NCBI RefSeq assembly: GCF_019649055.1
Contig: NW_026570227.1
Coordinates: forward strand, 1,364,001 to 1,428,000
Length of the DNA: 64,000 bases
Origin: Paramacrobiotus metropolitanus
Lineage: Eukaryota > Tardigrada > Eutardigrada > Parachela > Macrobiotidae
Direction: 5' to 3'
Positions within the stretch are counted from its first letter, which is position 1. The number at the start of each line of letters is the position of its first letter. This document shows positions 11,976-23,500 of the stretch, piece after piece. Made by a program: the position numbers and the translations under genes. The notes under the pieces are model-generated. The model had not been told where the DNA came from, searched no databases, and saw only the letters and a program-made list of their open reading frames with translations.

Positions 11976-12235
11976 GTGGTAAATGTCACTAAATACCACA
12001 ACAACGAAAGTGCGCAATCATGCTACCAGTTGCAGCTCTCACGTTGCTGCGTTATTTATATTTTCGACCCGGTATCCTTTGGTACCTTCTAATTTTTACA
12101 CATTTTTACACTTCTTCAACCTTTTAACCTTTTTTTAAAAATTGTTTAAGTTTAAACTAGATGTACCCGCGCTCGCAGCTACTGCTATTTGGGTGGCTAT
12201 TGCCTTTATATTCACATTTTTACACTTAAACACAG

Positions 12236-12460
12236 GAGCAGCTAGACAAAGTACAAAATCGACGTTTCTGGTTCCGGCAACACAAAATGGACGCTTTGGC
12301 AGCCTGGCGGGTAGAGAACGGCTGCTGGGTGGTGAACCACTGGGCCCAGTGTGTACATTTGTGCGGGCGACCTTTTCCCGGGGCAGGTGCGTTCCGCAGG
12401 AAGGGATTGCAAGCGGTTCCTCTTGACTGCCAAGTTCGTTTCTTCCAACCGCGCACATAG
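12236..12460 (+). CDS. Possible orphan exon, Trp/Cys-rich
   Basis: A 74-codon open stretch follows a good acceptor (AACACAG at 12229-12235) and ends in TAG. It includes AAWRVENGCWVVNHWAQCVH and CGRPFPGAGAFRRKG. The base composition is GC-rich like the real exons of the window, but no Met, partner exon or family could be found. It may be a terminal exon, a decayed gene or chance. Confidence 0.2.
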   Translation, partial: EQLDKVQNRRFWFRQHKMDALAAWRVENGCWVVNHWAQCVHLCGRPFPGAGAFRRKGLQAVPLDCQVRFFQPRT

Positions 12461-13053
12461 CCAGCGTAAACTGGACAAGTGCAAGCTGAACACGCTCTCT
12501 GGAGCAGTGTCCGTTTGCAACCCCGACCGTACCGATCTGTTGTCCTCGCTATACAGTGCATATTACGTACACTATACATACGTACGTACCGTACAGGAAT
12601 ACATGGACAGAAATAACGCAGTACACGCTCGTAAAGTTATACAACTGTCACAGGAATAGTCAGATAAATTTAAAATTGATAATCTTGCTTCTGGCAAACC
12701 TTCGGAAGTATTAATTTGGCTGCTAAGAATTTGGTGCTTCACGGTAGATTGCCTGACATTCACGGTAGATTACCATATATATGGCCTTTTTCCGGGTCCA
12801 AGTTATAAGCCGACATTTTTTGACATTTCGCCTTTAATGGCACACCACAAATGGGAAATTGGCAGCTTTCCTAAAATTGTCAATTTCCAATTTCTTAAAA
12901 TTCGGTTCCTTGGCAGCGTGGCATACAGTATATCAACTCGATGACCTCAACAAAAGACTAGTCTGAAGATGCGACAGGGGAGCAATGGCATTGGCGCGTA
13001 TCCAGGGCCAACAGCAACTGGCATGCCGCCTAAAAACAAATCCCGCTTTACGT

Positions 13054-14882
13054 TTAATGGAAACTGATGGGCGTCCATAGTCTCTTGGGGACCTTGCGTC
13101 GCAGAGCGGGACCGGGATGCAGGACATCGTTGTACAGTGTGATGTGCTCCCTGGAGTCGGCATACGCGGCGTCCCACACCACGATGCCGGCGTCCCGGGC
13201 CACCTCCGCCACGATCTGTCCTAGCTGCTCCATTAGCGCAGCGCCGTTGGGCCGGTGCGCCCATTTGCGGCTGGTGAGCAGCCGCTCACCGTTCACCGGG
13301 ACTGCATTGAACAAAAACGGCAGATTTTACTATACAGGTGCTTCGGTTTTTCTCATATTTCGGTCACTTCAAGTATGCGTTCTCATGTTTGGTCTGCTGG
13401 TGTTCAAATTTTCTGTTAAACATAAATACCAGCAATGAATATAGTAAAAGCTCAGCTTATCCATTTCGAAGCATGAACTTTAAAAAATTCCATAAAAGAA
13501 CCAAAGGAAGAACAGGAATTGGCCCGGTGCAGCGTAAAAGAACCGTTTTAATTGCGATAACAAATGTCAGAAATTTCAAATTTTAACACTTTCAATTTTG
13601 TTTAAATGACGACAGACCAGTGATAAACAGTAGGGGGCGATGGGGGGGGGGGTGACCGGTGACCACAATTTGAAACCGTAAACTTAATGTGACCGCCCAC
13701 CTACGTGTTCGCATCCAGATGATCGTGGTGCGGTTGCGCAAGGCGATGCAGTCGCCGGCCAAAGCGGTTAAATTGCCTGGACAGAATGAACCGTTCACGG
13801 AATACCAGTACGCGAGGCTTTTCTGTGCCAGTAGATTGACGTACTGCGAAACTGCCCCAGGACGGCGTCACCGTGGAAAAGAGCGGTCCACTATAATAGA
13901 AAACTGGTTTTCTTCCGGCTTTCTTGCTGCGCCTACTTACATTGCAAGTTAGCAAGAACGCGAAGCATGCAGCGTGATGCCATAGGAAACTACCTTTACG
14001 CTTACAACGCAATATTACGCACTGGTACTTACGGCACCGGTTTCCATGATGACGTAATGCGGTATTCTGTTGGTAATGGTTGCGTCGCTCCACTTGTGCA
14101 GCAGCGCACGCATCGCATCATCCGGATAGTACCGCATGTAGTAAGCCTACATGACAGTAATACCGGTTATCGACCGGTTATTATAGAAGTATTTCGGCCG
14201 TTACAACCACCAAACTAATTTATTTTTAAAAATTTATAAACCGGTCGCCATTAAAATTAATGTTCATGCACGACACTATGGAGGTATCTAGTTTTTTTAT
14301 TTAATTAATAATTGTCAGATTATGTAGCGGCTTACGAGTTGGATATGGCGCTGTACATCACGATGCAGCGTGTCGTTGACGATGGCCTTGGATTGCCTGA
14401 GGACACGCTGACGACCGTCCAGCATACCGCGCATGTAACCGAACAAGTAGCGCATTCGGGAATCGCCGACCAGGGCGATGGACTTGTTGCTCAGCGAATC
14501 CGTCTGCTGCCTTCTGCACACACCACAGAATCGTATAGTATATTGTAGTCTGGCAATACAGTTTCTGCGCTGGCTACGTAAATGGCGCCTTACTGGAAAT
14601 TCCGGTGCAAACTGTCCAGAGAACAGTGCTGGCACGGATGACCTTTGGTTAAATGCGCCACGCACAACGGATGCCGCCAGGACAGACTGGGATTGATGAA
14701 GACGCCCCTACCTCGCCAACACAACATTGCCTTACAGCGACAAATTGTCCCGCAACCACCGCACACTATCTAGCTATCTCCACTTACACGATGGCGGCCA
14801 TTCGAGGTACATGCTCCGCAATCAGGACGATGGATAATAATGAAATACCGATGCGGAGGAAAGCGGGCAAAAGCTTGTGCAT
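13054..14882 (-). CDS. Membrane-anchored SGNH / PC-esterase-like protein (CASD1 N-domain-like)
   Basis: Six exons join in phase: 14882-14788, 14707-14594, 14513-14336, 14146-14033, 13843-13705 and 13301-13054, giving 888 nt and 295 residues. The N-terminus (MHKLLPAFLRIGISLLSIVL) is a signal anchor. Exon 3 carries NKSIALVGDSRMRYLFGYM, the block-I GDS with the nucleophile serine. The last exon carries YNDVLHPGP, matching the Asp-x-x-His of the PC-esterase/SGNH fold. The same layout is found in the luminal domain of CASD1 (sialate O-acetyltransferase) and related carbohydrate O-acetyl-transferases or esterases. The long multi-pass acyltransferase half of CASD1 is absent, so this is a stand-alone luminal domain. 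Likely to sit in the Golgi or ER membrane facing the lumen; the substrate is unknown. The acceptor of exon 5 (GTTTCGCAG) is pyrimidine-poor. Family call is moderate; exon joins are good. Confidence 0.65.
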
Positions 14883-15034
14883 TTCTTAAGTACTGTGCAG
14901 CCTTCTTACCGAAAACAAGAAACATTTACGATGTACAGATACACCTCTGCGCATAAGACCCATCCTTCGGATTAAATGACCTGATTAATGATTGCGCAAT
15001 CAAGCTGCACCGGCGCGGAAGTTAAGTGCGCTGA

Positions 15035-15660
15035 AGAAACCTGAGAAACCTAAGAAAACCGGGTCTATACAGCGTCTATACAGTACTTCTGTATACGTAC
15101 ACAGTTGTTCAGCAGAGAAATATGCGGTCAAGCATATGATCATGCGTAACGATGATACGTAACGGTTGTGGCTGCGTCGTGAGCCGGTTTCGACGTCACT
15201 GACTGAATACATCACTTGTTTCGCCGTTTGGCGGCACTCCTGTTCAACATATCGCATTAACGTATGATGCAGATAGATCGTACACTATCAAGTTTAGTAC
15301 TCTGCAGTTTTGATGATATATTTGGCAGCTCATGAAACAGATGATGCAGAGATAAGTTCCACTTCGGTAGTCAGCACGACAAACCGGTATTTTTGAATGC
15401 GAACACATGGAAAGTCAGCGGAGTCACAACACAGCCTCTCCATTCAGTTGACAAAAAAAATAGTACTGTATACATTTTTAATGTTACACACAAAAATAGG
15501 CAGACGTTAATTAAATAATTTAACAGCCGATTGAGTCGCGCGCTGGAATATTTAAGAAAACATCTAAGAAACAAAACATAAGAAAACACAAAAAAACCTA
15601 CGAAAACTTGAGAAAATCAAAGAAAACATTAGAAAGTCTAAGAAAACGTAAAAAATGTCC
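15035..15660. repeat. Two short CTAAGAAA-type arrays
   Basis: Irregular copies of CCTAAGAAAACC at 15035-15060 and AAACATAAGAAAACAC/AAAGTCTAAGAAAAC at about 15545-15655, related to the arrays at 0.95 kb and 30 kb. The second array ends just downstream of the lectin stop codon. Between the two arrays no gene is seen. Confidence 0.5.
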
Positions 15661-15681
15661 AAACAGCGAATCCGACAAAGG

Positions 15682-16767
15682 TCACGTGCACAGCGTGCGG
15701 AAGATCCGGCGATCACAGTCTTTGCCGCGCGGCTTCAACTCCGTCGGGCCGAGCGGCGACGCCATGGCCGCCACGGAGAAACCGGCACCTTGGCCGTTCT
15801 CCACGGGACCACTTCCGCTATTCACCGGCATCGCGCAACTACAGGAATACGACACCACCAGGTGTTTTAGCCGGCCCGGACAGGGATTCCCGAACCAGGC
15901 GCTGCTGACAGCGATCTGGCACTGGCTGCGCGATTGCGCCGCACAGGACTGCCGGACAGGGGCGGTGGCGTCGGAGGACTGCAGGCACATGCCCAGGCAG
16001 TGCTCGAAGGTGTCGTTGCACAGCTCCCGGAAGTGGGCGTCGTAGATCTCTAAAACACAGCGGCCGCTGTCGCAGCCGATACGGCCGGTGAAATTCTCGG
16101 GGATGACGGTGAAGCGGACGGCCGGGGAGTAGAGATCGGGGAATTCCGGGTCCGGATAATCATCCTATCGAACAAAATTAATTCTGGCAATTTCATTACT
16201 TTATTTTAACTCCAAGAAATCTCGAGATAAATAAGGAAAATACAAAATAATGACGTATGCGTAAAAAATAATTTAAAATTATTAATTATATAAAAGTATG
16301 GACGTAGAATTTAATAATAAAAAATTATTTACTATTTTTTAATTGTTACTATTTCTGCAATTAGAAATATTTAGGGAAGAAAAGGAATTCGTTTTCTAAA
16401 AGCATTAATAGCTCAAAAATAATTTAATAAAAAAATCATTATTGTTTAAATTATATGTTTCTATCTAAGTTTTTTTTTATTTCGGCAGCAGCCAGTACAT
16501 AGAACAATTACAAAATGCTCGCGCAGATTAAGACTAATTAAAATGATTAAATTCAAAACGTTAAAAATTTCAAACGTTCTATCTAAGTTATTATTATTTT
16601 TGTAATGGAGAACATTTAAAGAAAGCAGTTCGATAATTATATCGTTTAATTAACTAAATATTATAGCCGAAGTAAACAAAATATCCTAGATTATTCCGAA
16701 GATTAATTTATGGTTTTTCGACATGTTGTACCTGTGAATGAGAAAATGGCAGACATAAGAGCAACAT
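15682..16767 (-). CDS. Secreted SUEL-type (D-galactoside/L-rhamnose-binding) lectin
   Basis: The main exon (16164-15682) begins after a TTCGATAG acceptor with DDYPDPEFPDLYSP and contains FTGRIGCDSGRCVLEIYDAH, then cysteine-spaced sequence to CQIAVSSAWFGNPCPGRLK and HLVVSYSCSC. This is the Gal_Lectin (SUEL) pattern, normally C..G..I.I..A.FGR..C then C.v.a....FGDPC.GT.K.L.V.Y.C. A short upstream exon (16767-16732), ending CAG|GTACAA, supplies MLLLCLPFSHSQ in the same phase. It could be a short signal peptide, but that join is tentative. The joined protein is 172 residues with one lectin domain and a tail of about 40 residues with no known domain. Sugar binding outside the cell is the family's usual role. 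In place of the FGDPC block it has FGNPC. Confidence 0.65.
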
Positions 16768-17848
16768 AGTTGATAGTCCCAAGAAATAAATTGTGAAATG
16801 CGCCAGCATCGTGTACATGTAACATTCAAGTTCAAGTTTGAGCAATATTTTGTTTGCTGGCATTACGAGTGTCGATATCCGGCGAGTGTCGACGGCGTCC
16901 GGTTCGACCTAGTTATACGCGGGAAAACTGCCGACGCCGGTAACACCGTAACAATGCCGGCGCATGTATGCGGATCTGGTGTTACGCAAAGGTAAACAGT
17001 TTTGACGATGCGGTCGATACCAGACAATACAACGGCCGCTATATGTCGTTCACAGCGGTATCCTCTCGGGCCGGCATTTTACAGCGCCAGAGAATGTTCT
17101 TAGTTGTGCATTATTTGGGGATTAACATTGTGCGGGACATGCCAGGTTTCCGTAGAAATAAATGACTCATTTTTCCGCGGAATTTTATGGCTATGCAGCT
17201 TTTATATCAACGTACATTGTGCATTCGTCTAAGACGTTTTTAGTTTTGTTAAAATGATGTTATAAAACAGTAACAGTTTTCTTGTATACAAAGTATTTTT
17301 AATGAGATATTTTAATTTATTATTATATTTTATACTGTTTTAATTTTTTGCCTACCGCCATCATTACCTGAATTTTTTATGCGACGGCCGCTTTTTTAAA
17401 TTTTTGTGCTTTTCCTTAAATTTTTTTAAATTTATTTGTTATTTATTTGTCATTTTTTGATTTATTTTACTTTTCATTTTTTATTTATTAATTTTTTTAT
17501 TTATTTTTTATTTATTATTTTTATTTTTTTTATTTATTTTTATTTATTATTTTTATTTTTTTTTATTTATTTTTTATTTATTATTTTATTTTTTTTATTT
17601 ATTTTTTATTTATTATTTTTATTTTTATTATTTATTTTTTATTTATTATTTTTATTTATTTTTTTATTTATTTTTTATTTATTATTTTTTGTTTATTTTT
17701 CCTTTAGTTTTTATTTGGCAACTTCTTATATATCGTTTTAATTTTTTTTCTTTAATAGATTTTTTACGTGTTCTATGCAGTGAAGGTCCCATTTTCCGCG
17801 CAAAGGTCACGCTAATAATTATTACAAAAATTCGCCACTTTGTGTAAA
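16180..17848. repeat. AT-rich stretch with a TTTATTTTT microsatellite
   Basis: Strongly AT-rich. From about 17400 to 17725 it is an irregular array of TTTATTTATTTTTTATTTATTA, which creates a meaningless Phe/Tyr/Ile-rich frame. Apart from the proposed lectin first exon (16767-16732), nothing coding is recognised. Confidence 0.7.
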
Positions 17849-19112
17849 TTAATAGGCCGTTGGTGGACGGCGCTCCAGCCAGTGTGCCACGCCCTTCAGC
17901 CCGCAGACCCGGGCAAAGTAGGCCTCCAGCACCGGGCGCATCTCCAGGAAATCCGTGTCGACCGTCTGGAGGTTCTCCAGGAAACTGCCCAGCACAAAGT
18001 CCGTCCAGCTGGGCTCCCGGCCCATCAGGAATCTGTCGCCGCCAGAATTCTTCAGCAGGATGCCCTCCAGCTGGCGCACGGGTGCCGCAACATTGCTAAT
18101 CAGCACTTCCGGTGCCGGGTCACCTTGCGCCGGCTTTCCCAGGATGCGCCGATCGATCCATGCGTACAGCGGCCGGGCGGTTTCTGTGAATTAATTATTT
18201 ATGCGGCGACTGTTTTCTTATATATGCCGATGTACTTGTTTAGTGCACGTATTTTATCGGCACGAAACGATAAACTACAATAAAACGTTTATATAATCTT
18301 GACAAATTTGTAAAAATACAACATAAAGCGCTAAAAAATACGTAATATAAGCATACCGACATAGAAATAAAAAATAAAAAATTACAATCAGTAAACAAAT
18401 AAATTACTTAACAAATATTAAGCAACAACCAATACAAATACGAGTACATAAATGCCCGCGCTAATAGACGTTAATTAAAAGGATTCAAATTTAATTACGT
18501 AGGATTCAAACATTGGAAAAACAGCCAAAATCGTTATGCATAAATTAGATTGAGTATAAGAGCATAATTCATAATTTTTGTGATTTCTGTTTAAGAAAAT
18601 AATTTCTGTTTAAGAAAATTAATATTAATTACTAGTAGTGCCTTTCTAATCTTGGGCTTGTAAAATATATCAGCTGTCATATAGCGCTAAATAAAATGAA
18701 ATTAATTAGCAACAGAGTTAAGTTAATTAAGGCTACGAGCAAATTAAATTACGTAAAATGAATTATATAAAACTAATAGCGTAAAAATCTATTAAAAAAA
18801 TACCGGTGTACCGTGTATAAATTCTACGACCGAGTCCATCTGCGCCGCTTGCCAGGCGTCTTTCCCGGTAAGTCCCAGTCCGAATTGGTGGGCCAGGTGG
18901 CGACAGATCGCGGCCACATCGCCCAACGGTCGCCGGTCCACCTCCAGATACGGGACCCCGCCCAGCGGCGCCTGCGCACACGCCCGTCCCAACTGCCCGG
19001 CCGGCAGGCGTACATCCTCCCAGTCCTGCCCGGCATACGCGAATAACCAGCGGATACTCTCGGCGCGCCCGCGGGCGTCCCAATAAACCAGTTTGTAATG
19101 ACGCGATGCCAT
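17849..19112 (-). CDS. Sigma-class glutathione S-transferase
   Basis: Two exons (19112-18812 and 18183-17849) join in phase 1 to give 636 nt and 211 residues, the family's usual length. The thioredoxin-like N-domain starts MASRHYKLVYWDARGRAESI, with the catalytic Tyr in the KLxYxxxRGRAE context. GGVPYLEVD holds the cis-Pro of the glutathione site. The helical C-domain includes SWTDFVLGSFLENL and ends HWLERRPPTAY, as in sigma GST and haematopoietic prostaglandin D synthase. Expected role: cytosolic conjugation of glutathione to electrophiles or prostaglandin isomerisation. Odd point: the conserved Gln-Ser after the cis-Pro strand, which binds the glutamyl part of glutathione, reads Asp-Val (PLGDVAAICRHL). 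The donor is G|GTACAC and the acceptor is ATTCACAG|AA. Confidence 0.88.
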
Positions 19113-20530
19113 CGCTTTCAATTAAAGTTCCTGGTTGAATCAGTGTTGTTTTAATGCCAGGTAATGCTGCTTGCGTTCAGGAAACGTTCCGTATTTTATT
19201 AGGCAGCTGGATGAAGTGTATTACAGTATGTGCTGAAATGATGTACTGCGTGACTGGGGAACAATCTGGTAACACTCGGATTGCTTTACGTTCGATTTAC
19301 GTCGCAGTTTTCTATGCGTTTGCTTCCAAACGACAGATTTAAAACTTAGAAATGTTTTTTGTAATTTATTATAGATTTCTTAATAGTAACGGTGAAGAGA
19401 GAATAATTTTTCATGGAGAAAATCAAAAAGAAAATAAATGAGAATTTTTAGAAAATTTCAAGATAAAATTCGCATTATGCTGCCACATTGGGCGGTTGCA
19501 ATTGCTTCAGGCGCCGGCAGTTTCTAAATTTCCTTCATCTTAAATTTTCAGCTTAGAGGTTTTCGTGAAACATAAATTATGTTCGACAGGAAAGTGATTT
19601 CTACATGAACAAAGTTTACTCTGAGGGAAGTCGCTCATGTCCGTTAGCGGCTGTATATGCGTCTAGCAGCGCAGTGTTAAATCACGCGTACATCACTTGG
19701 CAACTGCATCCGTTTGCGAATAAGTAATTCCGTGCGTAAACGCCTTTTGTTTCTGGTTTGTTTACGTGTTCACAGCGCCGCTGAAGAGGCGCGATAATAC
19801 TGTAAAAGGTCACGTTTGTCGCTGCGGGAAAAGCCGGTGCAGCCGAGCGGCGATTGTAGCGTGTATGACATGAAATTGTGCATTCACGTGCGCCCACTCA
19901 GCTGTGCGGCAAGTGGCGCCCGATGACGTCAACTGTATTGTATCGTTGCGCGTCGACACGTGTCACAACAACCGGATGCCACAATACTTAAAAGGAAGGC
20001 ACTTAAGCCCGACAGCCAGGTGGACAACACTCTGACGTCAGCGCCGTGACGCCCGTCCGGGCCTTCGCGTGTCGCCGCACGTGTCTTTCTCGTTTGCGTT
20101 TGCCCGCATTTGTACGTTTCAAGACATGGTGAAAAAATTCTGGAAGATGAAAAAATTCTGGAAGAACCTGAGATTTGGCTAACAAATGTGTTTGTAAGGG
20201 AGTGGGTGTACTGAGTTGTGGTGTCTAAATACGCTACTGTATTCTGGTTTAAAGCTTGATCTGAAATACTGTGTATTCTGGAGAATTGTTGTTGTTGTGA
20301 GTTCTACTGCCTCGAATTGGGCTCTCGCCCTGAATGTGTGCGGACGTTAAAACATTAAACCTTAAACCTTTATCGCTTTTATTGTGTAATCCGTCTAGCA
20401 ATTCATTTCAGTAGAGAATACTCGGGGTTTAATACAGGTTTCTCGGGGAATGCGTGTGCGAAAGCCGTGTGAATAAAAAACAGTGATTAGCACGATTATC
20501 AAGAGAAAGGGGGTGTTTTTGATTGAAAGG
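19113..20530. other. Intergenic stretch between GST and synaptotagmin genes
   Basis: Holds the GST promoter region and the 3' flank of the synaptotagmin gene. No further exon or clear TATA element is seen. Confidence 0.35.
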
Positions 20531-23500
20531 TCAGGAGGTGGTCAGCGCGTGCCAGCGGCACACTTGGTCGTGGGTCAGCTGGAAATCCCGCCAGTGAGCG
20601 TTGCCGTCGCGCGACGTGTTGTTGTAGCCCATGGCCAGCCAGCCCAGCAGCTGTTTGCGCTTCATACTGCGCCGCATGTACACACTGCAGAGCAGCGTCA
20701 CATCCGACAACTGGAACAGGGCCACCTAAAACAGATTTAATGCATATACAGGTACCTGCTCACTGATTCTTAGGTTTCTTAGATTTCTTAGGTTTCTCAG
20801 ATTAAGTAATGCGGTACCTCAACGTTCCCATTATTTTAAATTCGACCAAAATAATTAAATCGTGTTTCGATTCATATAAGATGAATAACAGCCGTACTTT
20901 GCGATTGCTTTATTCGGCTAGTTGTTTCGGAAACGGCTCGGTTTACCGTTTACATAAGTACTCATTACTCAGCAATGCATTAATTAGTTGATCTAATGTA
21001 AATTTTAATGAGATAAATTTATAATATAAGATAAACTGATTAATATACATAATATAAATTTGTACAAGATGAATAATTTCGCGATATGTGTTATGGGTAC
21101 AATCCCCGAGCAGGATAGCATTGAAGAAGTGTTTTTGCTTTAAAATTCGTTTGTTTTAGTACTCATTTTGGACTTACATGTGATACCCATTAAAGGTCAA
21201 TGGGAAAAATAATTTTTTTTCCGATTATAGGCATTTAAACGGTAGCTGAATAGCGCTTACCGGGAAAAGAAAGGTCTCCCGGAAAATCGGGTTAGGCTGG
21301 GCACGGCGGACGGAGGTCTTGGCGCGGGAGATCTCCTGGCCGTTGGAGGAGAGCAGACTCAGTTTGATATAGGTGTCCACGGGACGGTTGACGCTGGGAC
21401 TGCGGAACCGCGAGCCCTTGATGACCTCCACTTTCAGGTGGCCGGTGATGTCGTTGAAGGACAGTCCCAGCAGAAGCTCCGGCGCCGACGAGCTCAACGG
21501 CATGGACTGCGCCGATAGGGTGCTGTCGCTGCGAGATAGACTGCGCAGTTCACTGCCGGTCGATGACGAGTCGAACTGTATTAAGGAGAGAGGAGATTTC
21601 ATTAGCCGGTTCAATGGAGATATAATGCCGGTAGAATACGTGGTTATGATTAAATCATTTATTGGAAGCCGGCTTAATCAGTGTCGTATGACGGATTGTG
21701 TGTTTCGTTAGGGATATAAACGGGAAATTAAGGGGTATATTAGTGTATTAGTATATTGGTATATATGCGGTCTTTCCACTCGAGCGTATGGCGATTACGT
21801 CCGCCCGACTGCCTCACCAAAGCGCCTTATACGTACAGTCCATACATAGAATACATTATACCATTATATATATTCGTATGTATATACCAGCTCCATACAT
21901 ATGTTTTCGTATGTATTCGTATATAGACTATTCGTATATACATTCGTATATATTCGCCTTAAATATGTACACATTCGTATGTATAGTGTATGTATATATG
22001 TACGTATCATGTATTCGTACACCTTGTATGTACACATTCGTATGCGATGTTCCCTTATATCGGTATACACTTTCTATAAGCGGAGTACGTGCTTCGTTGC
22101 GGATGTAAGCGGGAAATGAATGAGGGATTACATTGGTGTCTTAGTATATATGCGGTCTTCCCACTCGAGCGTATGGCGATTACATCCGCCCGACTGCCTC
22201 ACCAAGAGCGCTTTCCGCGGCTCCAACGTCAGCCACATCATGGTGTCCAGGTCAAGATTGATGCTGCCCAGCGCCACGATGGACTCCCCAATCAGCTGGC
22301 CGCGCACCAGCTTCTCGTACATGTACAGGCGGATGCGCAGCGCCATGCCGTGGACGTCGTCCGGCGGGATGTTCTTCATGTGGAAGCATTCGTGGAATTT
22401 AGGCTGCTTGCCGGGGCGCACTTTGGTCTTGAAGCGGAGCCGTTTGGCCGGCAGCAGGCACAGTTTGATCTGCAGGCCGGCATGCGCCACACTGCCCACA
22501 TTGGCCGCCTGCACCACCGTGACGAAGAGCGTCTTCTTCAGGGGGTCGTAGAAGAAGGACACCTCCACGCTGCCGCACACCGGCACCATCTGCGGTCCGC
22601 TGCCGGCGCTCAGCTGGCTCAGGCCGCTTGCCGAATAAGGCATATCCTAGATACACACACTCTATAATTACAGGTATGCATAATATTCAGTACATGTAAC
22701 GAAAGTTATAGCTTCACAGTTTACAAAGGTCAGCGATAGGAATATTTCAGGCAAATACATAATGTTATTTTTATTTATTATTTTAATTTTTAAGAGCGTA
22801 AACATGTAGCCAGAGTTGTGCCACTGCCAAAGCAACTAAACTCCGCTTTACTGATTTAGTAAATATCAAAACATTAGAAGTTTTTACAAATTAACGCAAT
22901 CTGAAAGTTAGAGAAACATGGGTTACAGAACAAATTTACGATTGATTCGGAATAATTTTTAAAAATTATTTAAAAATTGCAGTAATCGGTGGAATATTAA
23001 AAGTCACAATTTTGTTAATAATTATATATGTAAGAAATTTAGATAATAATTTAATATGTTCGTTATAGTGTAAAAGAAGTTCTGTACTCGTAACAGAAGA
23101 TGTAAGTAACAACAGTCTGTTTCGGATTAGGCTGTAAAAAAAACTACTCTAGCGTGTATAGCAGATATTTGTGATTCAGCGAATCTGGGTGATGAAGCCC
23201 ACCAAAAGCAAAGCTATCACGCGCCACTGGATAGCGCTTAAACCGATCAGCAGTTTAAAGCGTTGAAAAAACAAGCCTAAATCGCTAGAAAACGACGGCA
23301 ATTATAAATCTATCGATTACGCCGCGCCGGCATCGTATTGAGCAATCGCGTCGAGTCAACATGATCAGCCCGCTATAGAAAACCGCCGGCGCGATGATAA
23401 ACATCGGCCATGTATACAAGCCCACTCACACTACTTCCTTCCGCAAAGGAAATGGAGAAATCGGACGGTAATGGATGATCATTGAGGAGCGTGTGCGCCT

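Noticed and set aside
11301-12017. Two frames on opposite strands with the same C-terminal peptide
   Set aside because: Both are the arms of one palindromic element, not a gene pair.
17436-17741. 101-codon Phe/Tyr/Ile frame
   Set aside because: Translation of a TTTATTTTT microsatellite.
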